Of a DNA stretch of 31,113 nt, positions 16,901 to 22,655 are shown piece by piece. The DNA is from UBA8752 sp964223495. GTDB taxonomy: Bacteria; Bacteroidota; Bacteroidia; Flavobacteriales_D; Sanyastnellaceae. The notes beneath the pieces are model-generated. The model had not been told where the DNA came from. It was given only the letters and a program-made list of their open reading frames with translations, and did not search any database. The first letter of the stretch is position 1. Every line of letters starts with the position of its first letter. Location of the stretch: contig CAXQGL010000074.1 of the NCBI GenBank assembly GCA_964223495.1, positions 1-31,113 of the forward strand, written 5' to 3'. The position numbers and the translations under genes were made by a program.

Positions 16901-16945
16901 TTCAGGTCAGCCTTCAGGCTTCAGGGTCGACCGCGACAAACTTGA
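13931..16945 (+). CDS. ABCG-like ABC exporter with N-terminal TerB-like and FHA-like domains
   Basis: Single-chain half-transporter, 1004 residues, inner membrane; substrate unknown. Residues 1-~120 are helical and TerB-like in character (LMRLFALITLREEGIERG). Residues ~140-245 are beta-rich and FHA-like (VQLNGELL ... FTPGSTLRHAGAAPLHFVDI). The nucleotide-binding domain has Walker A GASGSGKST (286-294), Q-loop VPQEDHLLPELTVWENL, signature ISGGQRKRLNIA (S391-Q394), Walker B LLVDEPTSGLS (D414, E415) and H447. Six membrane helices follow near 590-610, 628-648, 672-692, 705-728, 732-752 and 975-992. Between helices 5 and 6 lies a ~200-residue mostly helical soluble loop. A CSQCGHVN segment links ATPase and membrane parts. 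This ABC-then-membrane order is that of ABCG/White proteins. It overlaps siaC by 32 nt at the 3' end. The N-terminal domain calls are by pattern only. Confidence 0.88.
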   Translation: MSRHILDALMRLFALITLREEGIERGREVVAHFLRGRLTKDSVSEWLTLFERYLVQYGGSVETREVAGLKRTALRSTKVLRTCTDINRDLQASEKALVFLRMLEFERAIQPEDGETDALGRELIDLVADVFGIREGEKRCYESLVFNTQDWPVITQRYHEAFLIGDQPQLGGVVRQGWTTPLACFRHPESQVVFLRPMGSGAVQLNGELLDPNRTQPFTPGSTLRHAGAAPLHFVDIQRSFMEEENISELSLEIQEVSHWFNYPEEQALHPFRARAQSGMLVGVMGASGSGKSTLLHLLAGTTEPTFGKITIDGIAVTEDRARSWIGLVPQEDHLLPELTVWENLFYAARLAFAEDDRAASEQRVEACLLQLGLWEARDLPVGDALNKTISGGQRKRLNIAMELIRGPRVLLVDEPTSGLSSKDSELLMDLLKQMTYGGTLVIAVIHQPSGDIFRSFDALWVLDHGGYPVFTGRPLDALQHFRSIVNHFDADQVACSQCGHVNPEQIFDIIDVPVLDGRGKPAGLRRISPKEWNDFYNVLLVPQMEAEMNAHLGDTHDSAPEGHHPPSWMRQWSIQAGRDLNRKWKNTQYLLINLLEAPVLALLLAFILRAPEGEGPYTFGNAANIPHFLFIAVIVAIFMGLTVSAEELFRDRLMRKREHHLRLDWAAYLTAKSGVLFGISAIQTLLFALCSHPLLELPGKFGEYWFTLFTVACCANMFGLIISLLFNSVRVIYLAIPLFIIPQLMLGGAIVTYDQLHRSLSKPSGVSAAGQVMISRWGFEALTTLYAAETEYAAALFGQHRKLAEASFRRDRWAPEMQRQLNAARDGDQDALKILAAGWKPLFDRGAFSVTARFEDGLDSAEYEILTGELETYRSGQRKAWRLAKDELDSKLVSMGWDRAETARPVKDAEFNQVLVDWATQGQVISKGFALMQDRIVNTRDALYSQPANPGAGPFHAALSNWAGREVPKRWSNWLVMWVATLAIMATLSFRSAFRLQGRPRQT

Positions 16946-17282
16946 AGGGAACGCCCACGATGTGGTCGTAATCCTCACCGGCCTCGAGCATATCCTCATC
17001 GTCGGCGTCGAAGTACCACTGCACTTGCAGGGATTCGCTGGCCTCCAATCTCTTGAAGAGGTCCAGTAGGCACTTGCTGCTGCTGGTATTGAAATACTCC
17101 AGCTGAACCTGCACCGTCAACGGTGTGTCGGAACCGATGGTTTGCGCCCATTCCAACACGGGCCGGTAGAAGTCGACCGCGTTCTCCGGAATGGATCGAC
17201 CGGACAGAATCAACCGGTTTTCCTCGGCGAGGAACTGGATTTCAGGTGTCTTGACGGTAGCGGCGATGTGAAGCGGACCCAT
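16914..17282 (-). CDS. siaC: SiaC-like phosphoprotein (DUF1987 family)
   Basis: 122-residue protein matching, from memory, the DUF1987/SiaC family. It has the N-terminal LHIAATVKTPEIQF, the signature SGRSIPENAVDFYRPVLEW and LEYFNTSSSKCLLDLF. In Pseudomonas, SiaC is phosphorylated by SiaB on a threonine in the last motif; T66 is the equivalent here. SiaC there acts as a partner-switch protein controlling the diguanylate cyclase SiaD. The gene follows siaB by 13 nt on the same strand. The gap is almost filled by a -7-like box (17288-17295), so siaC may also have its own start site. Its 3' end overlaps the convergent ABC transporter gene by 32 nt. The target in this organism is unknown. Confidence 0.85.
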   Translation of the reverse strand: MGPLHIAATVKTPEIQFLAEENRLILSGRSIPENAVDFYRPVLEWAQTIGSDTPLTVQVQLEYFNTSSSKCLLDLFKRLEASESLQVQWYFDADDEDMLEAGEDYDHIVGVPFKFVAVDPEA

Positions 17283-17287
17283 GGGTG

Positions 17288-17295
17288 CAAAATAA
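17288..17295 (-). promoter_or_regulatory. Candidate -7 box between siaB and siaC
   Basis: Minus-strand TTATTTTG, 5 of 6 fixed positions of TAnnTTTG, ends 5 nt before the siaC ATG and abuts the siaB stop codon. It would give siaC a separate, nearly leaderless transcript. Confidence 0.35.
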
Positions 17296-17859
17296 TCAAC
17301 TGCCGCAAGCTACCTCCACGGAGAAGAACAAGTTTGGCCTTCCACCTGCATCAACGACCCTGACGTGGGGTGGATTGAGTGCCATTCTCGCCATCGAAAC
17401 CCAACCGAGACCCGCGCCACCGCGCGGGGTGCGGTCACCGCGTTCCAGCCAATTCCGATAGAGTTGACGCCAATCCAGCATGCCCTCTTCCATGGCATCC
17501 AACACCATGCTTTGAAGCTCATCGTATTGGGCAATCCAATCAACAACATCCGTGATGTCTTCCTCGCGGATGGGATTCAGACTCCGAATGCAGAAGCGGG
17601 GCTCACCTTGCACGATGCGGCCCGACAGCGTGAACCGCGCCGGCAAATCGGGAACCGCATGGCGTTCGAGGTTCTGCGCGCATTCGATGATGGCCCTGAA
17701 AGCCTTCCGGTCCTCCGTACGCTGGACCAACAGATCCTCCACTTGCATCAGCAGATGATCCACATTCTGTCGCGAAGGAATGCCTTCGAAGGCGAGGAGT
17801 GTGGACCATCGACGTCCCGCAGGACGGGCACTGCGGATGGGATAGGATGAAGAAGTCAT
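17296..17859 (-). CDS. siaB: SiaB-like protein kinase
   Basis: 187-residue protein related to the SiaB/anti-sigma-factor-type (GHKL) kinases, predicted to phosphorylate the neighbouring SiaC. The ATP-fold landmarks are an N-box AIIECAQNLERHA (E59, N63) and a glycine box GGAGLGWVSMARMA (147-160). The stretch between them (REEDITDVVDWIAQYDEL) is helical. ATG 17859 gives the usual family length; the frame is open to 18021 but that part overlaps the divergent methyltransferase gene. It is the first gene of a siaB-siaC operon. Neither a SiaA-like phosphatase nor a GGDEF cyclase is found in the window. Confidence 0.8.
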   Translation of the reverse strand: MTSSSYPIRSARPAGRRWSTLLAFEGIPSRQNVDHLLMQVEDLLVQRTEDRKAFRAIIECAQNLERHAVPDLPARFTLSGRIVQGEPRFCIRSLNPIREEDITDVVDWIAQYDELQSMVLDAMEEGMLDWRQLYRNWLERGDRTPRGGAGLGWVSMARMALNPPHVRVVDAGGRPNLFFSVEVACGS

Positions 17860-17943
17860 CGGACAGGGTCGGAATCGGTCCTTGTACGGACATCCTGCCC
17901 CTGAGGTTGCCCCAAATGCGCGAATTATCTTGCCGCTCCAATC

Positions 17944-18714
17944 ATGGAAGGCACGCAATCCCCGGCGGACTGGTTCGAGGTATGGTTCGACAGCGACCAT
18001 TACCATCATCTTTACGGACACCGCAGCAACGCAGAGGCCAAAGCCTTCATGGAATCATTGCACGCCCATGGCGGTTGGAACGGCTTGTCCCTCCTGGATC
18101 TGGCCTGCGGGAAGGGAAGGCACGCCCGTGCTGCAGCCCGACTTGGTCATGAAGTCGTGGGGTTGGACCTGAGCAGGAACAGCATTGAATCGGCCCGATT
18201 GCAAAGTGCGGATATGCCCCGCCTTTCATTTGAAGTGGGAGACATGCGGGATTTCTCACTCGGCCGCACATTTGATGGTGTACTGAACCTCTTTACGAGT
18301 TTCGGATACTTCAGTCATGGTTCGGACCACATGGCCGTGCTGGAGCGCATCCATGTCCACCTCAAACCGGGCGGTTTCCTCATCCTCGATTTCCTGGAGG
18401 CCGATTTCGCCAGGAAGCACCTCGTTCCACGGGATGTGATCTCGAGGAATGGCATCGACTATCACATCGAGCGCCACATGGAGCCCACACCTGGAGAGGC
18501 GTGGGAGACCATCGTCAAACAAATCCGGCACCGCTCTGAAGAGGGCAAGATGATGGTGCACGAAGAGCGGGTGGCCGCGTTGGAACACCGGCATCTCCAA
18601 TCCATGCTGAACGATTCGGGATTCACCATTCAGGAAGAATTCGGCCAATATGACCTCACACCCTGGACGAAAGGCCAGACACCGAGGCTCATTCTTTTCG
18701 CAACCAGATCATGA
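17944..18714 (+). CDS. Class I SAM-dependent methyltransferase
   Basis: 256-residue Rossmann-fold methyltransferase with the SAM-binding motif LLDLACGKGRHA (50-61), the acidic end of strand 2 EVVGLDLSRNSIESA, then DMRDFSLGRTFDGVLNLFTSFGYF and the LKPGGFLILDFLEA post-motif region. The N-terminus (WFEVWFDSDHYHHLYGHR) resembles a Bacteroidota subgroup that reads 'WF.SWFDTpYYH.LY.hR'. The substrate is unknown. The stop overlaps the start of the zinc transporter gene by ATGA (18711-18714), so the two are probably translationally coupled. TTATCTTG (17925-17932) lies 11 nt upstream of the start. Confidence 0.92.
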   Translation: MEGTQSPADWFEVWFDSDHYHHLYGHRSNAEAKAFMESLHAHGGWNGLSLLDLACGKGRHARAAARLGHEVVGLDLSRNSIESARLQSADMPRLSFEVGDMRDFSLGRTFDGVLNLFTSFGYFSHGSDHMAVLERIHVHLKPGGFLILDFLEADFARKHLVPRDVISRNGIDYHIERHMEPTPGEAWETIVKQIRHRSEEGKMMVHEERVAALEHRHLQSMLNDSGFTIQEEFGQYDLTPWTKGQTPRLILFATRS

Positions 18715-19460
18715 CGGCAGGAATCACTTTGGTATTGGTCGCCTTGGTCGGAGGCCTGCTCGGCGAATGGGTCGGGGCGCGTTTCAAGCAGCAATTGCCG
18801 TTGCTGCTGGCTTTCGGGGGGGCATTCCTTTTGGGCCTGTGCTTCCTCCATCTGCTTCCCGAAGCGTTCACCATGAACGGCAGTGCCGGGCGTTGGGTCA
18901 TCATCGGCTTCCTTTTGCAGGTCGGGCTTGAGTACCTCAGCAAGGGAATGGAGCACGGCCATGTCCACGGGAACAGGTTCGGCTTCGTCGCCTTTCTGAG
19001 CCTTTGCCTGCACGCCCTCGTGGAAGCCATGCCCTTCGGAATGGATGCCATGGAGATGGTACACGACCACCATCATCCCCATGACCACGGCCATGATCAC
19101 GGACACCACCACCATTTGGGGGAGGGGAGACTCGCTTTGCTGCTGGGAATCGCCTTGCACAAGTTGCCGGTTGCCCTTGCCTTGATGACCATCCTGAAGG
19201 CCACCGTGACCTCACGAAGCAGGCGGTGGATCTGGATCACCGTTTTTGCAGTCGTTCCCCTGGTTGGAATGGGCATCGCAGGCACCCTGCCTCAGGAAGC
19301 CATGATCTTCGGTGCACTGAACGGCATTCTGGTGGGCATACTGCTGCACATCTCGACCACCATTCTGTTCGAGACTGCGGATGGTCATGATTTCAATGCA
19401 CGCAAGTTGCTGACTGTCCTGTGCGGACTGCTCATGGCGTTCTTGGCCAGCCCGCATTGA
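18711..19460 (+). CDS. ZIP family divalent metal transporter
   Basis: 249-residue integral membrane protein of the ZIP family, importing zinc or a similar divalent metal into the cytoplasm. About seven to eight hydrophobic helices are visible. A His-rich loop (residues 118-135, DHHHPHDHGHDHGHHHH) is the typical metal-sensing or delivery loop. The helix IV metal site is LCLHALVEAMPFG (H101, E105). The helix V motif is ALHKLPVALAL (H150), where the more common His-Glu pair is His-Lys. It is coupled to the preceding methyltransferase by a 4-nt overlap. Metal specificity is unproved. Confidence 0.92.
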   Translation: MTAGITLVLVALVGGLLGEWVGARFKQQLPLLLAFGGAFLLGLCFLHLLPEAFTMNGSAGRWVIIGFLLQVGLEYLSKGMEHGHVHGNRFGFVAFLSLCLHALVEAMPFGMDAMEMVHDHHHPHDHGHDHGHHHHLGEGRLALLLGIALHKLPVALALMTILKATVTSRSRRWIWITVFAVVPLVGMGIAGTLPQEAMIFGALNGILVGILLHISTTILFETADGHDFNARKLLTVLCGLLMAFLASPH

Positions 19461-19493
19461 GTGGCAACGTAACCCTGTCGGAGCAGATGGCGT

Positions 19494-19616
19494 ATGAGGG
19501 GCAAAGCTTGCCTCATGAAGCGTTTTCGCATCCGCATCACGATCAAGAAATTCGAACGCATCGAATTGAGCTCCGACCAATTCGGCTTCGAGTTGTTCGA
19601 GCACTGCCTCAATTGA
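19494..19616 (+). CDS. Probable small protein, 40 or 33 residues
   Basis: An ORF from ATG 19494 (or, more likely, ATG 19515, beginning MKRFRIRITIKKFE) to TGA 19614-19616 fills the only larger gap after the ZIP gene and stops 2 nt before the convergent HMG-CoA lyase stop codon. In the 33-codon version 26 of 33 third positions are G or C, and Ile and Phe codons are almost all ATC and TTC, like the flanking genes. The product has a basic beta-like N-terminus and an acidic/aromatic end (QFGFELFEHC). No family recognised. It could be the third cistron of the methyltransferase-ZIP operon. Confidence 0.5.
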   Translation: MRGKACLMKRFRIRITIKKFERIELSSDQFGFELFEHCLN

Positions 19617-19618
19617 GG

Positions 19619-20494
19619 TCAGCCGGTCAACCCGCGCATCAATTTCCGGGCGCGCTCCAGCGCATCCCAGTTCCACTGCCTTTCCTGACCTCCCCAAGCC
19701 ATCGGAGCCTCCATCAGGGTCTCCGTGGGGAGATTGCCCACCAGGTCATCCTTGGCCATGGGGCACCCCCCCAAGCCCCCAAGGGCACCGTCGAAATACC
19801 GACATCCACCCCGCCAAGCGGCTTCCATGAGCGAAGCGGCCTGTTCAGCCCTGCCGTGCAGGTGTGCCCCCATCACTACATCAGGTGATGCTGAAACCGC
19901 TTCACTGAAAACGGCTTCCACAAGGTCTGCATCAGCATGCCCGACCGTATCACTGAGCGCGAGATGACCTATACCCAGGCCGTCCCTCAACCGCACAGCC
20001 CATTCCGCCGTCAATTCGGGCGACCAAGGGTCGCCATAGGGATTCCCGAATCCCATGCTCAAATAGACCACGAGTTTCCGATTGGCCCGATCGACAGCAT
20101 TCCGGATGGACGCCAACCTTCGCCAGCCTTCGTCCATTCCACCGCCCGTATTGCGCTGCTGGAAGGTCTCGGAAACGGAGAAGGGGAACCCGATGAATTC
20201 CGGACGCCCATGGTCCAGCGCTTCCTGAGCTCCGCGTTCATTGGCCACGATGGCCAGGACCGAAGTGCCGGTTTCCGGAAGTGAGGCCAAAACCTCCGCG
20301 GAATCCGCCATCTGGGGTACTGCCTTGTGCGAAACGAAACTGCCCGCATCCAAGACGTCGAATCCGACCTCCATCAACGCCGAAAGCCAGGCCACCTTTT
20401 GATCCGTTGGGATGAAAGGTCCCATGCCCTGCATCGCATCTCTCGGACAATCCGTCAGATGCCACGCTTCCGTTTTCGAGGAGCCCGTCGTCAT
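19619..20494 (-). CDS. mvaB: Hydroxymethylglutaryl-CoA lyase
   Basis: Cleaves HMG-CoA to acetoacetate and acetyl-CoA, the last step of leucine degradation. The 291-residue TIM-barrel protein has DCPRDAMQG (residues 15-23, with catalytic Arg and metal-binding Asp; the AMQ form is what I remember from Bacteroidota), GSFVSHKAVPQMAD, the metal HxH at 211-213 (GAHLHGR) and the signature GALGGLGGCPMAKDDLVGN with catalytic C244. An alternative TTG start 18 nt upstream is less likely. AATCTTTG ends 4 nt before the ATG. Other leucine-pathway genes are not adjacent, although a 3-hydroxyacyl-CoA dehydrogenase occurs elsewhere in the window. Confidence 0.95.
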   Translation of the reverse strand: MTTGSSKTEAWHLTDCPRDAMQGMGPFIPTDQKVAWLSALMEVGFDVLDAGSFVSHKAVPQMADSAEVLASLPETGTSVLAIVANERGAQEALDHGRPEFIGFPFSVSETFQQRNTGGGMDEGWRRLASIRNAVDRANRKLVVYLSMGFGNPYGDPWSPELTAEWAVRLRDGLGIGHLALSDTVGHADADLVEAVFSEAVSASPDVVMGAHLHGRAEQAASLMEAAWRGGCRYFDGALGGLGGCPMAKDDLVGNLPTETLMEAPMAWGGQERQWNWDALERARKLMRGLTG

Positions 20495-20498
20495 GAGG

Positions 20499-20506
20499 CA
20501 AAGATT
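20499..20506 (-). promoter_or_regulatory. Candidate -7 box of the HMG-CoA lyase gene
   Basis: Minus-strand AATCTTTG, 5 of 6 fixed positions of TAnnTTTG, ends 4 nt before ATG 20494. Confidence 0.35.
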
Positions 20507-20595
20507 GAACAAAATGAAACCCGCAGGAGCTCCAAGACGTATCGGAAGACAATCCCGCCCAGCGGTACGATTTCAACCCTGTCAACCCACACACA

Positions 20596-20850
20596 ATGGA
20601 TCTCCGAACCTTCAACCGGCTCCCGCTCGACGAAAAGACGAACTACATGTGGGACCATGGCAACTGCATCTCGCAACGCATGGTTGAAAACCGCTATATC
20701 CTCTGCATTTTCGAAATCAATGGCTTCTATGTCGAAGCGATTTACAGCAAGCAGAACAACCGCGTGAACGCCATCCTCCCCATCATGGGCATGGAGGCCT
20801 GGGAAGCGTATGTGGACCGCGTGATCCGCAACGTGACCGAAATGAACTGA
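20596..20850 (+). CDS. Conserved Bacteroidota small protein, unknown function
   Basis: 84 residues beginning MDLRTFNRLPLDEKTNYMWDHG. From memory this matches a widespread short Bacteroidota family (FN.LPL..K...W..G, then a 'NGFYVEA.Y' strand) with no known function. It looks like a small alpha/beta cytosolic protein, with no signal or membrane segment. The last 68 nt overlap the 3' end of convergent comEC. A pair of strong hairpins lies 60-130 nt downstream and may terminate this transcript. Confidence 0.75.
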   Translation: MDLRTFNRLPLDEKTNYMWDHGNCISQRMVENRYILCIFEINGFYVEAIYSKQNNRVNAILPIMGMEAWEAYVDRVIRNVTEMN

Positions 20851-22570
20851 TGCCGTCCCACAAGCCATCCGGTGTTCTGTATCGGATGTGCGTCGTGGAA
20901 AAAGACATGTCGTTCCCGCACCACCGTGCCTCGGGAACAGGACTTAGGGAAACCCGCTCCAGAAAGGTGCGGGTTTTCCATGGGTGCCCACGTCCATCTT
21001 TCAATGGGGCCGCTGGAAATACCGACCACCTGCCACCCTCATAGAGCACGACGTCTCCTTCGATGTCGAAGGCCAATCCCTTGCGTTCCTCGAATGCCTG
21101 CCAACGAAGCAGGGCCCAGGCGAACATCGCACCCGCAAACATGTACCTCAAAGGGCAGTGCAAAAGCAGTCCCGCTACGCAGCCTGCCGCCATGCAGAGA
21201 CCGGCCCATGTCACCACGGCTGAATCGAGGGGAAGCAGCACCGGCTGGAATCGCCCAAGGGTGGATGCGATTTCGACGAGAACATCGGCCACGGCGACAC
21301 AGAGGTCTCCCCAATGAAGGTCGAGTGGCATGGGGATGGCCATGCCAATGACCGTCATCAAAGCACACAGGGACACCAACGGTGTGGAGAGGAGGTTGGC
21401 CGGCAGGAAAATCAGGGGCTGCCGGCCGAAGACCGGCCAGGCCATGGGCGCCGTGACCATCACGGCCACAATGGGAACGGCACACCAGAGAATCCAGCGA
21501 CCTCGGCTTTTCCAATGTGGCCATCCACGCATCCTTCGGTGCAACAGCAGAATCCCTGCCGTTGCAGAGAAACTCAACTGGAGACCGAGGTCCTGCACCG
21601 CCTGGGGCGAACGTGCGAACATGAACAACCCGGCAATGGAGAGCAAAGTGAGTCCATCTGCCCGGATATGCAGCGCCCGTGCCACTGCGGCCACAGTTGC
21701 CATGATGGCGGCCCTGACTGCCGAGCCGGGCATGCCACACAGACCGACATACGTCCAGGTGGCACCCAGCAGCAACGCCAATCCGACAAACCGGGATGCT
21801 CCTGACATTGAAATCATCATGTACACCAAGCCGGCCACCAATCCCGTATGGAAACCCGACACAGCCGTCAAATGGGCCAGACCGGCATCCTCGAATGCCC
21901 GGCGAACGGATGTGGACATGCCGGAACGGTCGCCGGTGGTCAACCCGATGAGCAGCCCCGTGCCTGCGCCTTTTCCCCAGCGCCTGCATTTTTCCTGGAC
22001 CCGGCTTCGCATCCGAGTCAATTGCCGCAACACGGCGGCATGGATTCCGGGCACCGGTGAGAGCGGGCTGCGCCATGCCATGGTGTATTTGGCTCCGATG
22101 CCCCGGGCATGAAGGAAACCCGCTTCATCAAAATCCGCCGGATGAACAGGAAATGAAGGAGCCGCAGGAACCAACTCGGCCAGACAGAACCACCCTGCGG
22201 GCCATGCACCATCGTGGATGACGAGGCTCCTGTTTCCGTGCATGTCCTGCACCACGGTCCGCTGTTTGTTGCCCATGGACTTCCACATCTCCATGGACTT
22301 GAAGATGCCGACCGTAGAATGGTCATCCACGGTGGCCCCGTCTTCCTGGGACATCTGCCCGACCGCAAACCCGATCGAGCCCAACGCAATACCAAGCAAC
22401 AGGGCGCCCATCACACCATACCGTCCATCCGAACAGTTGAGCACAACGCCCGCGCCGATGGGGAAGAGAAGAATGGCGGCTGGAGTAGCATGAATTCCTG
22501 AGCAGTCCGTCGCAATCCAACCCAAGGCCACGCCGGGAAGCAACAGGCGCAGAAGAACAGGTCCCTTCAT
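20783..22570 (-). CDS. comEC: ComEC/Rec2-type competence membrane protein
   Basis: Inner-membrane channel protein for uptake of single-stranded DNA in natural transformation. The 595-residue product has two N-terminal hydrophobic stretches, an OB-like soluble region (~90-190), then the diagnostic competence core GLLIGLTTGDRSGMS ... AGLAHLTAVSGFHTGLV followed by many membrane helices (LALLLGATWTYVGLCGMPGSAVRAAIMA, LGLQLSFSATAGILLL). It ends in a short soluble tail and lacks the C-terminal metallo-beta-lactamase domain of longer ComEC proteins. ATG 22570 (MKGPVLLRLL) is preferred to an upstream GTG at 22597. It is the last gene of the GWxTD-glycosyltransferase-comEC run. The 3' 68 nt overlap the convergent 84-residue gene. 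Confidence 0.9.
   Translation of the reverse strand: MKGPVLLRLLLPGVALGWIATDCSGIHATPAAILLFPIGAGVVLNCSDGRYGVMGALLLGIALGSIGFAVGQMSQEDGATVDDHSTVGIFKSMEMWKSMGNKQRTVVQDMHGNRSLVIHDGAWPAGWFCLAELVPAAPSFPVHPADFDEAGFLHARGIGAKYTMAWRSPLSPVPGIHAAVLRQLTRMRSRVQEKCRRWGKGAGTGLLIGLTTGDRSGMSTSVRRAFEDAGLAHLTAVSGFHTGLVAGLVYMMISMSGASRFVGLALLLGATWTYVGLCGMPGSAVRAAIMATVAAVARALHIRADGLTLLSIAGLFMFARSPQAVQDLGLQLSFSATAGILLLHRRMRGWPHWKSRGRWILWCAVPIVAVMVTAPMAWPVFGRQPLIFLPANLLSTPLVSLCALMTVIGMAIPMPLDLHWGDLCVAVADVLVEIASTLGRFQPVLLPLDSAVVTWAGLCMAAGCVAGLLLHCPLRYMFAGAMFAWALLRWQAFEERKGLAFDIEGDVVLYEGGRWSVFPAAPLKDGRGHPWKTRTFLERVSLSPVPEARWCGNDMSFSTTHIRYRTPDGLWDGISSFRSRCGSRGPHTLPRPPCP
20912..20938. other. GC-rich hairpin within the comEC 3' region
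   Basis: GTTCCC pairs with GGGAAC at the ends, with an inner GCAC-CACC-GTGC stem, so a two-part hairpin of 10 bp with a 3-nt bulge can form. It stands in tandem with the hairpin at 20947-20979. Confidence 0.4.
20947..20979 (+). terminator. Candidate intrinsic terminator downstream of the 84-residue gene
   Basis: GGGAAACCCGC (20947-20957) pairs with GCGGGTTTTCC (20969-20979) over an 11-nt loop, giving an 11-bp stem with one G-T pair and a TTTT in the 3' arm. It lies about 97 nt after the stop of the 84-residue gene and inside the antisense end of comEC. The short T-run keeps this uncertain. Confidence 0.4.
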
Positions 22571-22610
22571 CAGGCACAAGAACGCCCAGGACCCCACCCA
22601 TTGTCGGGTG

Positions 22611-22655
22611 GACTTTCCCTATGCGTGCTGCGCCTTCGCAGTCGAAAGGAAAGTC
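22611..22655 (-). other. Nested inverted repeat between glycosyltransferase and comEC
   Basis: GACTTTCC (22611-22618) and GGAAAGTC (22648-22655) form an 8-bp outer stem, and CTGCG-CCTT-CGCAG forms an inner stem-loop. The outer arm overlaps the glycosyltransferase stop codon. With no T-run, an intercistronic stabiliser or processing site is more likely than a terminator. Confidence 0.4.

Noticed and set aside
19078..19118. His-codon-rich CAC/CAT tract as a DNA repeat element
   Set aside because: It is explained by the His-rich metal loop of the ZIP transporter and has no regular period or spacers.
16500..19500. Search for siaA/siaD-like phosphatase or GGDEF genes beside siaBC
   Set aside because: None of the neighbouring frames shows PP2C, SpoIIE or GGDEF motifs; the flanking genes are an ABC exporter and a methyltransferase.
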